Notes: generated by a model not told the origin, from the letters alone. Positions 17,795-25,757 are shown, counted from the first letter of the stretch. The stretch is 39,909 nucleotides of DNA from Methylococcales bacterium (GCA_023145835.1 JAGLDH010000026.1:1-39909), one strand, 5' to 3'. Made by a program: numbers and translations.

Positions 17795-18139
17795 ATGACA
17801 CATAAATTATCAACACTACTATTCGCTCTTGCTTTTTCAACAGGTGCATATGCTGAATTTGTTGGGCCAGGTGCAACATCAAGCTTAACGACTGTTAAAT
17901 CAATTGGCAGCATGAAAGATGACGACAAAATTACTCTTGAGGGTTTCATCATTAAAGAAACCCGATCAGAACATTACACCTTTAAAGACTCCACAGGTGA
18001 AATTGAAGTAGAAATAGACAATAAAGACTTCAGAGGGCTTAAGGTTACACCAAAAACAAAAATAAGAATTGTGGGTGAGGTTGATAAAGATTGGACATCT
18101 ACAACTGTAGATGCTGACTATTTAGAAATAGTGAAATAA
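17795..18139 (+). CDS. BOF-family periplasmic protein (YgiW/YdeI type)
   Basis: The protein has 114 residues with a signal peptide (1-20, ending AYA) and the bacterial OB-fold (BOF) pattern: FVGPGA near the mature start, a strand with DDKITLEGFI, then YTFKDSTGEIEVEI, and KTKIRIVGEVDKD near the end. This matches YgiW/YdeI, a family linked to stress tolerance, including hydrogen peroxide, cadmium and antimicrobial peptides. The length is normal for the family. A good ribosome binding site (CTGGAG) precedes the ATG. It stands alone, with no operon partner. A link to metal stress fits its place between the copper and zinc-type clusters but is inference. Confidence 0.88.
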   Translation: MTHKLSTLLFALAFSTGAYAEFVGPGATSSLTTVKSIGSMKDDDKITLEGFIIKETRSEHYTFKDSTGEIEVEIDNKDFRGLKVTPKTKIRIVGEVDKDWTSTTVDADYLEIVK

Positions 18140-18652
18140 AGCAGTTTCCACCCAAGTTTTACTACGTCACCGTTTTGTAAAACCCTGTGAACTCAATTGA
18201 GAAAAAGTGATGTAGAAAATAACAATAACAGCATTGAAGAAAACAAGAATTAATTCAATAAAGCTACAGAGCTTTATATAATACTTCCTTCTGTTAAAGA
18301 GTATGATCAAGAAAGAATTTGTTGATGGTTATACAAAAAGTCTTCCAAAAGCAGGATTACGTGTGGCAAGAAAGGCAATACAAGATTTTAAAAAGTTTAA
18401 AAAATCCAGAACCAATAACTGATATATGCTCTTTTTTGTGCAGGCAATATCTGGCTCTAATACAGAATTTAGTATAGATGGCAAAGTATTTTATACTAGA
18501 CCAGAAAGTATGCTTGGTAAACACCCTTGTCGGGAAGGACTAGTTTCTCTCCAGCCCGTCCCTCTTTTATAAGTAGATCCATTCAAGAAGTTCTACCATT
18601 TGACAAATAATAATGCTCACCGATAATAAATAAGCCTTTGCTCACTACTTAT
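18140..18652. other. Intergenic stretch with one doubtful small frame
   Basis: The only frame of note is ATG at 18303 to TGA at 18420-18422: 39 residues, basic and helical (KAGLRVARKAIQDFKKFKK), with no clear ribosome binding site. The frames around it are broken. It may be a fragment of a lost gene. I see no RNA gene or repeat. Confidence 0.3.
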
Positions 18653-19213
18653 TTACTTTTTTTCAACTTTTAAAATAGTCAACCTATCAGCCTTTAGTAA
18701 ACTAGAAAAATCCATAGTCACATAGTTTGTTCCGACCCATCGCTGAAAAATTTGTTTTGCTTCTAATTCTCCATCTACTATTTCTAATTGCGCCGCTCCG
18801 TTAGCATTAATTTCTTTAATCGCAACAGTTATTGTCGCTTTTTTATCAAGAAACCTTCCTTTAATAGATGCTTTATAAGATACGTTTAGTTTATCCCCTG
18901 TTTTAAGAACTTCTTCTTTTGACCCTCTAAAAAAACTATCTTTAGAACTTAGTTTTGCTATATGTTGCTCAATTGGCTCATACGCTACAAGAAACATGCT
19001 ATCCCAGGCAAATGGGGTGCAATGCACAGGCCTTGCATCTTTATAAAAATGAACAACATAACGCTCTTTATATAGTTTTTTTACTTTACCTCTAGCAAAA
19101 AAACCATGACAATTTGCCAGCACATCAGTCCCCACTGGAAAATGATCTGCTTGGATTGTCGTTGATATTAAGAAAAAAATAAAACTGAGTACGACTTTTT
19201 TTGGTTGTTTCAT
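18653..19213 (-). CDS. Exported protein of unknown function
   Basis: The protein has 186 residues with a signal peptide (1-22, ending IQA) before DHFPVG. Residues ~25-75 (VGTDVLANCHGFFARGKVKK then YVVHFYKDA) resemble an SH3/Tudor-like barrel found in some secreted proteins. The second half is beta-rich with VSYKASIKGRFLDKKA. Two cysteines (Asn-Cys-His and His-Cys-Thr segments) and a histidine near them could pair or bind metal. A GGAAGG ribosome binding site precedes the ATG. It lies 156 bp beyond the ZnuA-like gene on the same strand, so it may be the last gene of that operon. I do not recognise the family. Confidence 0.7.
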   Translation of the reverse strand: MKQPKKVVLSFIFFLISTTIQADHFPVGTDVLANCHGFFARGKVKKLYKERYVVHFYKDARPVHCTPFAWDSMFLVAYEPIEQHIAKLSSKDSFFRGSKEEVLKTGDKLNVSYKASIKGRFLDKKATITVAIKEINANGAAQLEIVDGELEAKQIFQRWVGTNYVTMDFSSLLKADRLTILKVEKK

Positions 19214-19369
19214 ATTCCTTCCCCCTCTCTAATTACTTTATATTTTTTATGAGTACTATTCTTTACAAAACCAATAAGACATCAATCCCTCTTCTACTAT
19301 TGTTTAAACTAAAAACATAAGGCAGATGGAAGCTTTTTTATTTTTCTCCTCATTTTTTAAAGAACAAAC

Positions 19370-20287
19370 TTACTTCTCATTAACAATTGCTTTTAAATTT
19401 TCTGTATTCATTTTCATTACACTAAGGAAATCACCTTTTTCAGGCTTATTAGCACAAGGGGTAAATACGATACTTTTTACACCTAATGCCTCTAGTTTAG
19501 TCACTGTTTCTGGTGCTGGCTTACCTTCCCATAACATCCACTTAGCCGGATGTTTTTTAAGTATTTTTTTCAATGTTTCCCATTGTTCTTTACTAGGTGC
19601 ATCCTCAGGCTCCCAGTGTACGCTTTGTAAATTTAATTGGTAACGTTTTTTTAAATATTGATAAACTGGATGTGAACCAAGTAACGGCTTCCCTTTAAGC
19701 GAACTCCCTATTTGAGTGAGTTCTGCATCAATCGCCAATAATGATTCTTGTAGCGGTATAAAGTTTGTTACGTAGCTTGCACTTAAATTAGGCGTTTTTT
19801 TTGACAATGCCTTAAAGATTGCTGTTGCTTGTTGCTCGGCTAAAGAAAAATCAAGCCATGTTGTAAATGCATTACCCGTATGTGAATGTTCTCCTCCCAC
19901 ACCATGATTATGTTTCATAGCTGATTCAATTGGGATAAATTGATCACTAAATTGGGATGATGTGTTGACCATTTTAAATAAAGACAAAGATACTTTAGGT
20001 AACCATTTAGCGTAGTTAGCTCCATTTAAAAGAACCACGTCAGCCTTTTGTAAAGCTGAAACATCATCAGCTTTTGGAGACCAAAATGCTGGATCAATAT
20101 CTACTGGCATAGGTAAATTAACCGTCGCACTCCCTTTTGTAATGCTTTCTGCAAAGAATTTAAGGGGATAATTAACGGTAACAATATTTAAAGCGGCGGC
20201 TTCTTCTGCTCTGCTATTACCCGAAGCTAATATCACTCCTGAAACCAAAAGTAATTTTCGTAAAGAATAAAAAGTTGATCTAATCAT
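19370..20287 (-). CDS. ZnuA-like metal-binding periplasmic protein
   Basis: I start this protein at the ATG at 20287, which gives a normal signal peptide ending SRAEEA. The frame extends upstream to 20380, but that part overlaps the permease gene and makes no sense as a leader. The 305 residues match the cluster A-I substrate-binding fold: ALNIVTVNYPLKFFAESI at the start, DADVVLLNG-type strand (QKADVVLLNGANYAKW), a His-rich loop HNHGVGGEHSH near 125-135, the ligand histidine in GSHPVYQYL, and the late WEGKPAPE turn. The substrate is probably zinc, perhaps manganese. ZnuB and ZnuC are missing; its partners here are a LolD-type ATPase and an FtsX-type permease. Confidence 0.83.
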   Translation of the reverse strand: MIRSTFYSLRKLLLVSGVILASGNSRAEEAAALNIVTVNYPLKFFAESITKGSATVNLPMPVDIDPAFWSPKADDVSALQKADVVLLNGANYAKWLPKVSLSLFKMVNTSSQFSDQFIPIESAMKHNHGVGGEHSHTGNAFTTWLDFSLAEQQATAIFKALSKKTPNLSASYVTNFIPLQESLLAIDAELTQIGSSLKGKPLLGSHPVYQYLKKRYQLNLQSVHWEPEDAPSKEQWETLKKILKKHPAKWMLWEGKPAPETVTKLEALGVKSIVFTPCANKPEKGDFLSVMKMNTENLKAIVNEK

Positions 20288-20300
20288 TGTTCTGTTTTTG

Positions 20301-21482
20301 TTATGAAATAAAAAGTGTATGGACAATATTTTCTTGATAATGTTGCAAAACCAAAAGTGATAAATAGCATAAAATTCCACTCGCTAATACGATAATAAGT
20401 ATTTCAGCGGCAATAAGTTGAACCACAGTGGCTCGACTACACCCTAAATGAAATATCGTATTTATCTCTTTTTGGCGAAGACGAAGAGATAAGCTAAAAA
20501 CTAGCATAACCGCCAATATCATAGCGATAGCAACGACCAAAACAACGCCGTCAATAAAATCTTTAATCCGAAAAATATTTCCTAGTAAATCTTCAATAAC
20601 TTCTTTAGGTCTAACTATTTGCTGATCTTGCTGATCAGACAAGTAACGTCCTCTTAAAATTGTTGCTGATTTATCATCTTGCGGTATTGTAATAATGGCT
20701 GTTAATGGATAAATAGATGGGTCTCCATGAAAATGAAATGACTCTAGGTTATCTGTATTAATTTCTGTGTATTGCTTTACTTTAGAGGAGGCCGTGACAA
20801 GATTTTTTGATTGGTTTACTATTGCACCAGCCTCTTCCATTTTTTTAACATCCTGGTGCCCATGCCCAAGTCCCTGTATCACCCAAGCTGTTTTTAGATC
20901 TACAAAAACAGCTTTATCATCAGCAGAATTCGTTTTCTCTAAAACCCCTGTTATCACCATTTTTAAGGGGTATATACCCGCTAAGTCAAATAAATTCTCT
21001 GGGGAAGATAGAATAGAATCTCCAATAGACAAGTTTAATTTACTGGCCACATCTGCTCCAATCAAGCATTCTCCTAACATTGCAAAGGCTCTACCTTGTT
21101 CTATTTTGTAGTGTCGAAATTCAAAATAATCCAAGGATGTTCCAACAATAGGGTACTCTCTTGCTTGAAATCGAGTATAGAGTGGTATGGGAAGAGCTAA
21201 TCCTGAGTCTATAATTTCATCAGCAGACTTCATAGTGATAAAGTCTGGCTCTTCCTTGGAAAAGTACAATGAGTTCATCACCAAATCTAGTGAGTTTCCT
21301 TTCGCACCAACCAATAAGGGTGTTGTAGCAGCTCGGGACATTAATTGATGTTCACTTTCACTAAGTAATGCTTTTAAAGCAAAAGGAAGAAAAGTGATCA
21401 AACTAATGCAAGTGATGAGGGTTATTGTTTTTTTTCTATTGAAAACAATATATCGCCATGCGAGGTATAAACTATCAATCAT
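20301..21482 (-). CDS. FtsX-like ABC permease
   Basis: The 393-residue permease has one helix near 18-37, a large periplasmic region (~40-300), then helices near 308-328 and 352-378. The coupling segment between them, RLRQKEINTIFHLGCSRATV, is typical of MacB/FtsX/LolC proteins. Only three helices are clear, whereas this family usually has four; the protein stops soon after the third (QHYQENIVHTLFIS), so the end may be shortened or divergent. Its ATG overlaps the stop of the ATPase gene (ATGA), which implies coupled translation. Function: energy-coupled movement of a substrate or force across the envelope, probably with the ZnuA-like protein encoded 13 bp downstream. Confidence 0.85.
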   Translation of the reverse strand: MIDSLYLAWRYIVFNRKKTITLITCISLITFLPFALKALLSESEHQLMSRAATTPLLVGAKGNSLDLVMNSLYFSKEEPDFITMKSADEIIDSGLALPIPLYTRFQAREYPIVGTSLDYFEFRHYKIEQGRAFAMLGECLIGADVASKLNLSIGDSILSSPENLFDLAGIYPLKMVITGVLEKTNSADDKAVFVDLKTAWVIQGLGHGHQDVKKMEEAGAIVNQSKNLVTASSKVKQYTEINTDNLESFHFHGDPSIYPLTAIITIPQDDKSATILRGRYLSDQQDQQIVRPKEVIEDLLGNIFRIKDFIDGVVLVVAIAMILAVMLVFSLSLRLRQKEINTIFHLGCSRATVVQLIAAEILIIVLASGILCYLSLLVLQHYQENIVHTLFIS

Positions 21483-22147
21483 GCGGCATCAAGTAGGCAG
21501 TAGTCTTTAAAATCAATCACCCGATCAAATCGTCCCAATAGCTCATGATCGTGTGTTACGGCGATTAACGTTGCTTTTTGTTTATCAGTACTTCGAAATA
21601 ACGCATCTAAAATTCTAGTTTTATTATTTGGATCAAGATTTCCCGTTGCTTCATCTGCAAGAATTAATTTTGGTTTTGGTAACATTGCTCTGCAAATAGC
21701 TGTCCGCTGTTTTTCACCCTGTGAGAGGGTATTTGTTAAACTTTTCATTTTACTTTGAATTCCCATTTCCTTTGCTAAATTATTTGCTCGAGTCCTCACT
21801 TCAGGATTTAACGTCAATGCCCGCGTTATCCGATAAGGATGAAGTATATTGTCCTGTGTATCAAGATATTCTAGTAATTCAAAATCTTGAAAAATAAACC
21901 CAACATTTGAAATCCTATAATCTCTTCTTTCTGCATCAGAAAATTGATTAATAATTACATTATTAATTGAAATTGATCCTTTTTGAGGAAGTAATATTCC
22001 GGAAATAAGTTTCAATAATGATGTCTTTCCTGAACCACTCGGCCCAATAATAGCTATTTTTTCAGTTTCATTTATTGTTAACTGAGGTATAGAAAGCTGA
22101 AAGCCATCTCGACCATATGAAAATGACAATGAATCTATATTAATCAA
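21479..22147 (-). CDS. LolD/MacB-type ABC ATPase
   Basis: This 222-residue ATPase has Walker A GPSGSGKT (35-42), Q-loop FIFQDFELL, the signature LSQGEKQR, Walker B LILADEATGNLD and switch His in VTHDHE. The EATGNLD form is typical of the LolD/MacB/FtsE group, not of ZnuC. Translation starts at a TTG at 22147, preceded seven bases upstream by a full AGGAGG site, so the start is well supported. It is the first gene of the operon. A palindrome CCTTAA-aaa-TTAAGG lies just upstream at 22170-22184 and may be an operator. Confidence 0.9.
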   Translation of the reverse strand: MINIDSLSFSYGRDGFQLSIPQLTINETEKIAIIGPSGSGKTSLLKLISGILLPQKGSISINNVIINQFSDAERRDYRISNVGFIFQDFELLEYLDTQDNILHPYRITRALTLNPEVRTRANNLAKEMGIQSKMKSLTNTLSQGEKQRTAICRAMLPKPKLILADEATGNLDPNNKTRILDALFRSTDKQKATLIAVTHDHELLGRFDRVIDFKDYCLLDAA

Positions 22148-22268
22148 TCAATTACCTCCTAAACATCCCCCTTAAAAATTAAGGATATTTTTTTTAAAAT
22201 GGAATAAATTTACAATTATACCAAAAGCATTTCTATTACATAATCATTGCTCACACATCACATTTCTC

Positions 22269-22296
22269 TTGACATTAGCAAATTCTAAAGTAACAT
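22269..22296 (+). promoter_or_regulatory. Candidate promoter of the 42-residue protein
   Basis: A perfect TTGACA -35 box (22269-22274) is followed after 16 bp by TAACAT (22291-22296). The leader of about 60 nt can form a small hairpin (TGCCA-gagaca-TGGCA) and ends with the ribosome binding site AGGTGGG. Confidence 0.5.
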
Positions 22297-22359
22297 ATAT
22301 GGCTCCAATGCCAGAGACATGGCAATTTATTTATTCACAACAAAAAAGGTGGGATACTC

Positions 22360-22488
22360 ATGGGAGCGATCTTAGACGTAGTAGAAATGTTAAAAGAGCC
22401 TGAAGGCATGGCTGTAGCAGTAGTAGTTATCGCTGCAGGCTACTTCTTCGTAAAGTGGGTTTTCGCAGAACATCCAGATGACGAATAA
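22360..22488 (+). CDS. 42-residue single-helix membrane protein, unknown
   Basis: The frame starts at ATG 22360, seven bases after AGGTGGG, and stops with TAA at 22486-22488. The protein is MGAILDVVEMLKEPEG, then a hydrophobic helix (AVAVVVIAAGYFFVKWVF), then the acidic tail AEHPDDE. It has no signal peptide and no cysteine. A perfect -35 box, a strong ribosome binding site and a strong intrinsic terminator frame it, so it looks like a highly expressed single-gene unit. It could be a small subunit or regulator of a membrane complex. I do not recognise the family, and its role is unknown. Confidence 0.75.
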   Translation: MGAILDVVEMLKEPEGMAVAVVVIAAGYFFVKWVFAEHPDDE

Positions 22489-22514
22489 GCTTTATTAGCA
22501 TTTAAGCTAGTAAA

Positions 22515-22557
22515 AAAACCGTATCGGATGCTTATCTGATACGGTTTTCTTTTTTTC
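22515..22557 (+). terminator. Intrinsic terminator of the 42-residue protein gene
   Basis: AAAACCGTATC (22515-22525) pairs with GATACGGTTTT (22538-22548) around a 12-nt loop and is followed by CTTTTTTT. The stem is perfect over 11 bp, a classic Rho-independent terminator. Confidence 0.9.
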
Positions 22558-22631
22558 AGGAGCACCAAATTCCTTCCTGATTTAATTTACCTTATAATTA
22601 GTGAGTTTTTGACCATTTTTTATAATGAATA

Positions 22632-24539
22632 ATGTATAAACTCCTTCATTCAAAAATATCATCTTTATATTTTACTAAAGCGCCCTCGACAGGTATTGGC
22701 CTTTTTCGTTTACTTTTTGGTCTTGTCACACTCCAAGAAATTTTTTTCTTACTCTATTTTAACCATCTGATTTTTGACCCTATCCCTTATTTGGATGTTG
22801 AATTTCCGATGATTCCATTTTTTCTTTGTCTTTGGGCAATCATCGCTAGCTTTGTAACAGTCGGTTACCGTAGTCAGCAATCAATCATTATTAATTATAT
22901 TTTTTGGATACTCTTTGTTAATTTCACACCTATGCAGCGTGATTTTGACGGTGGCTTTGATTTATTCATGATTGGCGCAAACTTATTTATGGTTTTTATG
23001 CCAATTGATAAGGCTTTTTCCATCGACAACTTAATTAATAAATTTCAAAACCCTTTTAAACATTATTCCTTATATTCCAAACAAGATGTTTCCATTCTTG
23101 TCTATTATCTTCCTGTCATCATTTGCCTAGGCTTTCTTTATTTTGATTCTGCCATACATAAAATGTTTGCAGAACACTGGCGAAATGGCTTAGGAGGTTG
23201 GCTTCCTGCATCAATGCCATATTATGTTTCTTCACTTAATATGTCATGGTTACTCAACATAGAATTTTTTCAAAAAACAATTGGCTACATAATTTTTGTC
23301 TTCCAATTTACTTTTATTTTCTTATTTCATTTTCGTACCCTAAGGCCTATTTATTTTTTTGTAGGAGCAGGGTTACATATAGGAATAGCGCTTACGCTCA
23401 ATATTTATCCTTTCGGAGTTGGGATGCTCATTTTCTATAGTTTAGTGGCTCCTTTTTCTTGGTACAGAAAAATAGCCACTTTCCTCACAGCAAAGCAAAC
23501 CACTTTAACTGTTTTTTATGATGAACTATGCCCTTTATGTTCTAAAACAGTGCTAACGATTAACCACTTTGATATTTTCAATTGTATTGATTTTAAAGGA
23601 GCACAGACTCACGCAAAACAATATTCAGCATTGAGCAGTATTTCAGAATCAACTCTTCTTACTGACCTATTTGCTTTAGATAAAAATAACAAGGTATATT
23701 CAGGTGTTGATACTTATGCTCGTATACTCATTAAAATGCGTTATTTACTCCCCATTGGCTACTTCTTAAAAATCCCCGGCATTTATCATATTGCATGTAA
23801 AATCTATAGAAACATTGCTGATTCTCGTTCTCGAGTTTCATGTGACGAGAGTTGTGTCATAATCGATAATACAGTTTATCAACATTCGTTATACGATCGA
23901 ATTTTCCCACCTAAATCAACAAAGATAGCAAAACGAAATATTCATCGAATTAGTAAAATATTTACTCTATTATTATTTCTTCAAATCAATAGCAGTATTT
24001 ATTATGGGTTGATATATCGACTAGATATAAATACAAGGTCTTCGGCAATATCAGCCCTATTATCTAAAGTAAGTAATACATTTATTCATTATTCTGGCTC
24101 CTTCATTGGAATAACACCCCACGCACTTTATTTGCATGATCATTTTGAAGGCTACAACCACCTGCTTGCTATTACTTATACAAATAGCTTAGGCGAAGAA
24201 AAATGGCTGCCCTTAGTTACTCCAGAAGGCCGACTAGCATCACCTAACTGGGGACGAGTACACTCTATGTGGGCCAATATTGCAGTTACTCCCAATATTG
24301 ATAATTGGCGGTTATCTAAATTTATTATGAAAACGACAGCTTTTTGGGGGATCAATATTGGACTTGATTTAAATACCACAACTTTCAATATAAAATTAAA
24401 AAAAATATCTGCCCCTTCCCATTGGGTTCATAATTTACTTGAGTCTAATCTTTCCGGAGAATGGTCAACAATTGGACATGCAACTTGGCATGATAAAACG
24501 ATTAACATTGACCTCCCTAACGACATAAATTTATTATAG
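22632..24539 (+). CDS. HTTM (gamma-carboxylase-like) and DCC-domain fusion protein
   Basis: The protein has 635 residues. The first ~290 form a multi-helix membrane domain of the HTTM type, related to vitamin K-dependent gamma-glutamyl carboxylase: GLFRLLFGLVTLQEI near the start, then DSAIHKMFAEHW and GAGLHIGIALTLN. Residues ~295-400 are a DCC (DUF393) thiol-disulfide domain, starting LTVFYDELCPLCSKTV with the CxxC-type redox pair. A further membrane helix follows (~445-465), then a C-terminal region (~490-635) with several Trp and His residues that I cannot assign. Such proteins may modify or fold partners in the envelope. The two small lipoprotein genes lie downstream, the first 97 bp away, but that one has its own promoter. 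No ribosome binding site is evident before the ATG. Confidence 0.8.
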   Translation: MYKLLHSKISSLYFTKAPSTGIGLFRLLFGLVTLQEIFFLLYFNHLIFDPIPYLDVEFPMIPFFLCLWAIIASFVTVGYRSQQSIIINYIFWILFVNFTPMQRDFDGGFDLFMIGANLFMVFMPIDKAFSIDNLINKFQNPFKHYSLYSKQDVSILVYYLPVIICLGFLYFDSAIHKMFAEHWRNGLGGWLPASMPYYVSSLNMSWLLNIEFFQKTIGYIIFVFQFTFIFLFHFRTLRPIYFFVGAGLHIGIALTLNIYPFGVGMLIFYSLVAPFSWYRKIATFLTAKQTTLTVFYDELCPLCSKTVLTINHFDIFNCIDFKGAQTHAKQYSALSSISESTLLTDLFALDKNNKVYSGVDTYARILIKMRYLLPIGYFLKIPGIYHIACKIYRNIADSRSRVSCDESCVIIDNTVYQHSLYDRIFPPKSTKIAKRNIHRISKIFTLLLFLQINSSIYYGLIYRLDINTRSSAISALLSKVSNTFIHYSGSFIGITPHALYLHDHFEGYNHLLAITYTNSLGEEKWLPLVTPEGRLASPNWGRVHSMWANIAVTPNIDNWRLSKFIMKTTAFWGINIGLDLNTTTFNIKLKKISAPSHWVHNLLESNLSGEWSTIGHATWHDKTINIDLPNDINLL

Positions 24540-24550
24540 ACAATTTAGTG

Positions 24551-24603
24551 TTGCCTCGACACCAACCGCATGGTATAAAGTGCCCGTGCTTAAAACTAAG
24601 CAC
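24551..24603 (+). promoter_or_regulatory. Promoter and leader hairpin of mini-lipoprotein gene 1
   Basis: TTGCCT (24551-24556) and TATAAA (24574-24579) are separated by 17 bp. A hairpin GTGCTTA-aaac-TAAGCAC (24586-24603) begins seven bases after the -10 box, which is where transcription should start, so the mRNA probably begins with a stem-loop. The second lipoprotein gene has the same layout with a different stem sequence. Confidence 0.7.
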
Positions 24604-24636
24604 AGTATATAACTATAAAAAAATTGGAGACAATAA

Positions 24637-24759
24637 ATGAAAAAAGTAATTTCTGTATTAGCTATGACTTTAATGATCGTTGGTTTAACTGGTTGCATGG
24701 ATGATCCAGATGGTTCTAAGCAAAACGTTTCTAGCTCAACTTCTTCTATCCAGTTGTAA
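24637..24759 (+). CDS. 40-residue lipoprotein, copy 1
   Basis: ATG at 24637 follows TTGGAG. The protein is a basic start (MKK), a hydrophobic stretch (VISVLAMTLMIVG) and the lipobox LTGC, so Cys20 should be lipidated and the mature lipopeptide would be only 21 residues: CMDDPDGSKQNVSSSTSSIQL. Met at +2 predicts the outer membrane. The first half of the mature part (CMDDPDGSKQNVS) is identical in the second copy at 25841; the tail differs. An intrinsic terminator follows. Its brevity recalls entericidins, but the sequence is not theirs. Function unknown. Confidence 0.8.
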   Translation: MKKVISVLAMTLMIVGLTGCMDDPDGSKQNVSSSTSSIQL

Positions 24760-24773
24760 GTTTTAAGCTAATG

Positions 24774-24803
24774 TAGAGGTCTTTATAGGCCTCTATTTTG
24801 ATT
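24774..24803 (+). terminator. Terminator of mini-lipoprotein gene 1
   Basis: TAGAGG (24774-24779) pairs with CCTCTA (24790-24795) and is followed by TTTTGATTTTC. It starts 15 bp after the stop codon. Confidence 0.7.
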
Positions 24804-25042
24804 TTCTTTCATTCCCCTACTTAAAAGCTATATTCCTTTAGTTTACACCCTCTCAAAGTAACACCTTTATTATGTGATTCAATTTTTTTGTAAAACTTTT
24901 ATTCCTCATTGGGATGCCAAAGTAATTAGAGAGAGGTGAAAAGAAAATGTGAAATAATCACATTGATTATTAATTTGAGCCTACTCAGTAAGTCAGCAAC
25001 CGATTTTCAAAAAAACACGTAGGTTAGGCCGAAAAACTTTGT
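24804..25042. other. Intergenic stretch, no gene seen
   Basis: AT-rich DNA between the first lipoprotein terminator and the transposase remnant. I see no gene. The 3' end of the old insertion sequence should lie near its right edge, but I could not identify its terminal repeat. Confidence 0.35.
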
Positions 25043-25350
25043 GTATCTGGCCACTGAATAATTTCTTAATTCTCTTCAATTTCACTATTAGGCTAGTTCG
25101 ACTTTTTTTACAGTACACAAAAAAGATCCTTTCTAGGATCAATAGCTTCATCACCAAGAAGATGCTATTGATCCAGGCAATAGAGATGTCAGCTCATTTG
25201 ACTCTAATGTATTTGAGTAGACAACCATTCTTTCCTTGTCCAAACTTATCTTCAACGGGGAGCCAGCTGAAGATAGTCTGCTCTGTATTGTGCTTTCTGT
25301 TGTTTCATGCTTTCCTGGTTTACGTCAGTCACTTTTTTTTGGCGACCCAG
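25043..25350 (-). pseudogene. IS5-type transposase remnant, C-terminal part
   Basis: Read on the - strand, one frame gives NQESMKQQKAQYRADYLQLA and stops just after it. A +1 or -1 shift near 25259 leads into VEDKFGQGKNGCLLKYIRVK, a TGA stop (25194-25196), then SIAWINSIFLVMKLLILERI. These segments match the final part of an IS5-superfamily transposase, in which a glutamate before KFGQGKNGY is catalytic. One frameshift and one stop show it is dead. The rest of the gene is not recognisable towards higher coordinates. The open frame on the opposite strand here is only its shadow. Confidence 0.6.
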
Positions 25351-25422
25351 TGATATGTGAATACATTTCTATTTCAGGTATTGCCTGTTTTCTCGTGTGT
25401 CACACATAGATCTGCCTATTTG

Positions 25423-25479
25423 CTGCTTACTTTTTGCATTCTGGGGACAGGACGTTCCCTGAATGCAAAAAGTAAGCAG
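25423..25479. repeat. Large perfect palindrome
   Basis: Two perfectly complementary 19-nt arms (25423-25441 and 25461-25479, core CTTACTTTTTGCATTC and its complement) flank a 19-nt centre that itself contains GGGGA and TCCC. It encodes nothing. It may be the end of a mobile element, a REP-like element or a strong hairpin; it lies about 75 bp from the transposase remnant. Confidence 0.75.
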
Positions 25480-25711
25480 TGGCGCGCTTGAAACTCGCCT
25501 AGCTTTTAGAAATAAATAATATCGAATTAACACATAACACAGAGGCCTACTATAGCTTATAGCTTGAACATTCTAAACATCGCCAGTTAAAATCCTTATT
25601 CCAACCATAAACTAAACATAAGCAGCACCCTTACTTCATTTTTTACATCATTAAGCGCGCCTTCACACGTCTCATGATAGATTATGGGACTCCATGTCAC
25701 AAAAAAATTCG

Positions 25712-25722
25712 CCCCCCCCCCC
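25712..25722 (+). repeat. C11 homopolymer upstream of mini-lipoprotein gene 2
   Basis: Eleven consecutive C end 35 bp before the -35 box of the second lipoprotein promoter. Such a run is prone to length change and could alter promoter strength if an activator binds further upstream. Confidence 0.7.
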
Positions 25723-25757
25723 TCACGTACTATTGTAGAAGTTGGATTAGCAACCTG

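Larger units (their letters stand above)
25351..25757. other. Intergenic stretch with palindrome and C tract
   Basis: No gene is seen. It holds the large palindrome at 25423-25479 and a C11 tract at 25712-25722, and leads into the promoter of the second lipoprotein gene. Confidence 0.4.

Noticed and set aside
18303-18422. A 39-codon basic frame
   Set aside because: No clear ribosome binding site and broken surroundings; mentioned only within the intergenic entry.
22148-22260. Possible Zur box upstream of the zinc-type operon
   Set aside because: I looked for a GTTATA-N-TATAAC type palindrome and found none; only a short CCTTAA/TTAAGG palindrome is present.
25039-25353. A 104-codon + strand frame
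   Set aside because: It lies opposite the transposase remnant, whose protein-level match is better; the + strand product is hydrophobic with no start signal.
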